Of a DNA stretch of 64,000 nt, positions 62,648-64,000 are shown one piece after another. The translations under genes and the position numbers were made by a program. The stretch is from Aquimonas sp046318115 (lineage in GTDB: Bacteria > Pseudomonadota > Gammaproteobacteria > Xanthomonadales > Xanthomonadaceae): the NCBI GenBank assembly GCA_046318115.1, contig JBKCVA010000148.1, positions 12,456 through 76,455 on the forward strand, written 5' to 3'. Every line of letters begins with the position of its first letter. Position 1 is the first letter of the stretch. Below the pieces are notes generated by a model. It had not been told where the DNA came from, did not search any database, and was given only the letters and a program-made list of their open reading frames with translations.

Positions 62648-62699
62648 AGCGCGCTGTGTAGACTCCGGCGCGGTGTCCGTCCCCACGCCCAAGGTCCGC

Positions 62700-63905
62700 A
62701 TGAGCCCCGCCGAGCCGAATCCTGCCGTCGATACCGCCAGCCTGCGCCTGCTCGATGCCGCCAGCGCGGCCCGCCGCCTGAGCCGGGTCGATGCCGCCGA
62801 AGCCGCGGAGGCGCTGGTGCATCTCACCCACGGCCAGGCGGCCGAGGTGCTCGAACAGCTCAGCGAAGGCCAGCGCGCGGCGATCCGCGCCGCCGGCGTG
62901 TCTGGTCTGCCCGATGCGCGCGCGCTCGACTATCCCGAGGGCTGCGTCGGTCGACTGCTGGAATCCGCCCCCGCCGTGTTCGCGCCCGAGCTGCGCGTCG
63001 ATGCCGCCATCGAGGCACTGCGCGAGATCGTCCAGCGGCGCATGGTGATCTACGTCTTTGTGGTGGATGCACAGCAGCGCCTGCAGGGCGTGGTGGCCTT
63101 CCGCGAGCTGGTGTTCGCGCGGCCTGCGCAGACGCTGGCCGACATCATGCTGCGCACGCCTTTCAGCCTGCGGCCGGAAATGCCGCTGGAAGACGCCATG
63201 CGCGAGGTGGTGACCCGGCATTACCCGGTGTACCCGGTCTGCGACGGCGAAGGTCGGCTGATTGGTCTCGTGCCCGGCGCGGTGCTGTTCGAGCAGCAGG
63301 CCTTCGAGATCTCGGCCCAGGCCGGTGCCATGGTCGGCGTCGAGCGCGAGGAGCGACTCGCCACGCCCTTGTGGCGCAGCTTCCGCTTCCGCCATCCCTG
63401 GCTGCTGATCAATCTGCTCACCGTGTTCCTGGCAGCGGGCGTGGTCGGTGCGTTCGAGCATGCGATCGAGCAGCTGGTGGTGCTGGCGCTGTTCCTGCCG
63501 GTGCTGGCGGGGCAGTGCGGCAACCTCGGCGCGCAGTCGCTGGCGGTGACCCTGCGCGCGATGACCCTGGGCGAGACCCGGCAGATCCGACCGCTCAAGC
63601 TCGCCGGCAAGGAGGCCCTGCTCGGCCTCGCCAACGGCGTCATCACCGGTGCTCTCGCCGCAGGCGCGATGTACTGGGCGGCCGGACGCAACCCGGGCGG
63701 CGATCCGCTGCTGCTGGCCCTGGTCACCTTCACCGCTATGAGCATTGGCTGCGCGCTTGCCGGCGTCGCCGGTGCGATGGCGCCGCTGGCGCTGAAGAAG
63801 GCCGGCGCCGATCCGGCCACGGCCTCGGCCATCCTGCTCAGCACCGCCACCGACGTGCTCAGCATGGGGCTGTTCCTGGGGCTTGCCTCGCTCGTTCTGC
63901 TGTAG
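62700..63905 (+). CDS. mgtE: magnesium transporter, MgtE family
   Basis: The protein has 401 residues from the ATG at 62700, somewhat shorter than typical MgtE (about 450). A compact MgtE_N helical domain (RLSRVDAAEAAEALVHLTHGQAAEVLEQL) is followed by two CBS domains (VIYVFVVDAQQRLQGVV and YPVYPVCDGEGRLIGLV). Five membrane helices end the protein, including AGQCGNLGAQSLAVTLRAM and ASAILLSTATDVLSMGLFLGLA, which form the ion path. The CBS domains gate the channel by sensing cytosolic Mg2+. No leader riboswitch can fit in the 52-bp gap upstream. Confidence 0.9.
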   Translation: MSPAEPNPAVDTASLRLLDAASAARRLSRVDAAEAAEALVHLTHGQAAEVLEQLSEGQRAAIRAAGVSGLPDARALDYPEGCVGRLLESAPAVFAPELRVDAAIEALREIVQRRMVIYVFVVDAQQRLQGVVAFRELVFARPAQTLADIMLRTPFSLRPEMPLEDAMREVVTRHYPVYPVCDGEGRLIGLVPGAVLFEQQAFEISAQAGAMVGVEREERLATPLWRSFRFRHPWLLINLLTVFLAAGVVGAFEHAIEQLVVLALFLPVLAGQCGNLGAQSLAVTLRAMTLGETRQIRPLKLAGKEALLGLANGVITGALAAGAMYWAAGRNPGGDPLLLALVTFTAMSIGCALAGVAGAMAPLALKKAGADPATASAILLSTATDVLSMGLFLGLASLVLL

Positions 63906-63982
63906 CGGAATCGCGGGGCGCATCCAACGCGCAGACCGTCGCGCGGACATTCGGATGGAGCAACGCGGTTGGCGGTGAGGGC

Positions 63983-64000
63983 CGGTGGGTCAAGACCCAC
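63983..64000. repeat. REP-like palindrome cut by the window end
   Basis: CGGTGGGTCAAGACCCAC is the reverse-orientation REP element seen elsewhere in the window, truncated at the edge. Confidence 0.7.

Noticed and set aside
62648..62699. Magnesium riboswitch upstream of mgtE
   Set aside because: Only 52 bp separate mgtE from the preceding stop codon, too short for an M-box, and no pairing pattern was seen.

Overview
The window is high-GC, densely coded chromosomal DNA. It looks like a gammaproteobacterium of the Xanthomonadales/Lysobacterales, most like the Rhodanobacteraceae/Lysobacteraceae side. Supporting signs are heptanucleotide tracts of the GGGATTN type, REP-like hairpins, an ECF sigma factor beside a TPR Ser/Thr kinase, an AmpE-like protein, secreted proteins ending in F-x-DGFE, and two sX13-like small RNAs downstream of polA. 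No rRNA, tRNA, CRISPR array, prophage or intact insertion sequence was seen.

Layout. 1-1040: end of a PLP-dependent decarboxylase of the exosortase-A-associated type, then a small membrane protein. 1057-8089: a secreted beta-propeller protein, a Ser/Thr kinase with its ECF sigma factor, and a TPR-methyltransferase protein. 8333-21763: a minus-strand operon of an epimerase, a 3222-residue hybrid NRPS-PKS, a hexapeptide acetyltransferase, an acyl carrier protein and an acyl-CoA ligase. 22097-24877: divergent nucleotide-sugar dehydrogenase and initiating sugar transferase, suggesting surface polysaccharide. 24990-27950: a dual GGDEF-EAL protein. 28019-37779: an SDR, a lytic transglycosylase, spermidine synthase diverging from arginine decarboxylase, a hydroxyacid dehydrogenase, a membrane AraC regulator and two small membrane proteins. 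38096-45313: acyltransferase, arfB, truC, hemF, the sRNA pair, polA and a DUF2782 protein. 45609-50590: TRAP permeases, a hypothetical, an AmpE-like protein, and an SPFH protein with a ribbon-helix-helix regulator. 50672-54962: secreted proteins and a CPXCG protein. 55125-63905: hemW, two diguanylate cyclases, an OleB-like hydrolase and mgtE.

How it fits together. The NRPS-PKS operon, its stand-alone ACP and ligase, and the nearby sugar genes look like one surface or secreted-product locus. Three c-di-GMP proteins in the window could tie it to lifestyle switching. The NRPS-PKS has the domain order A-PCP-KS-AT-ACP-aminotransferase-C-A-PCP. This is the iturin/mycosubtilin logic for making a beta-amino acyl unit, but with an amino-acid-type loading domain and no thioesterase.

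The most notable non-coding content is a tandem pair of structured RNAs with C-rich loops at 41198-41577. There is also a family of repeats sitting exactly on gene 3' ends, several of which supply the stop codon. All functions are read from sequence motifs without database searches.
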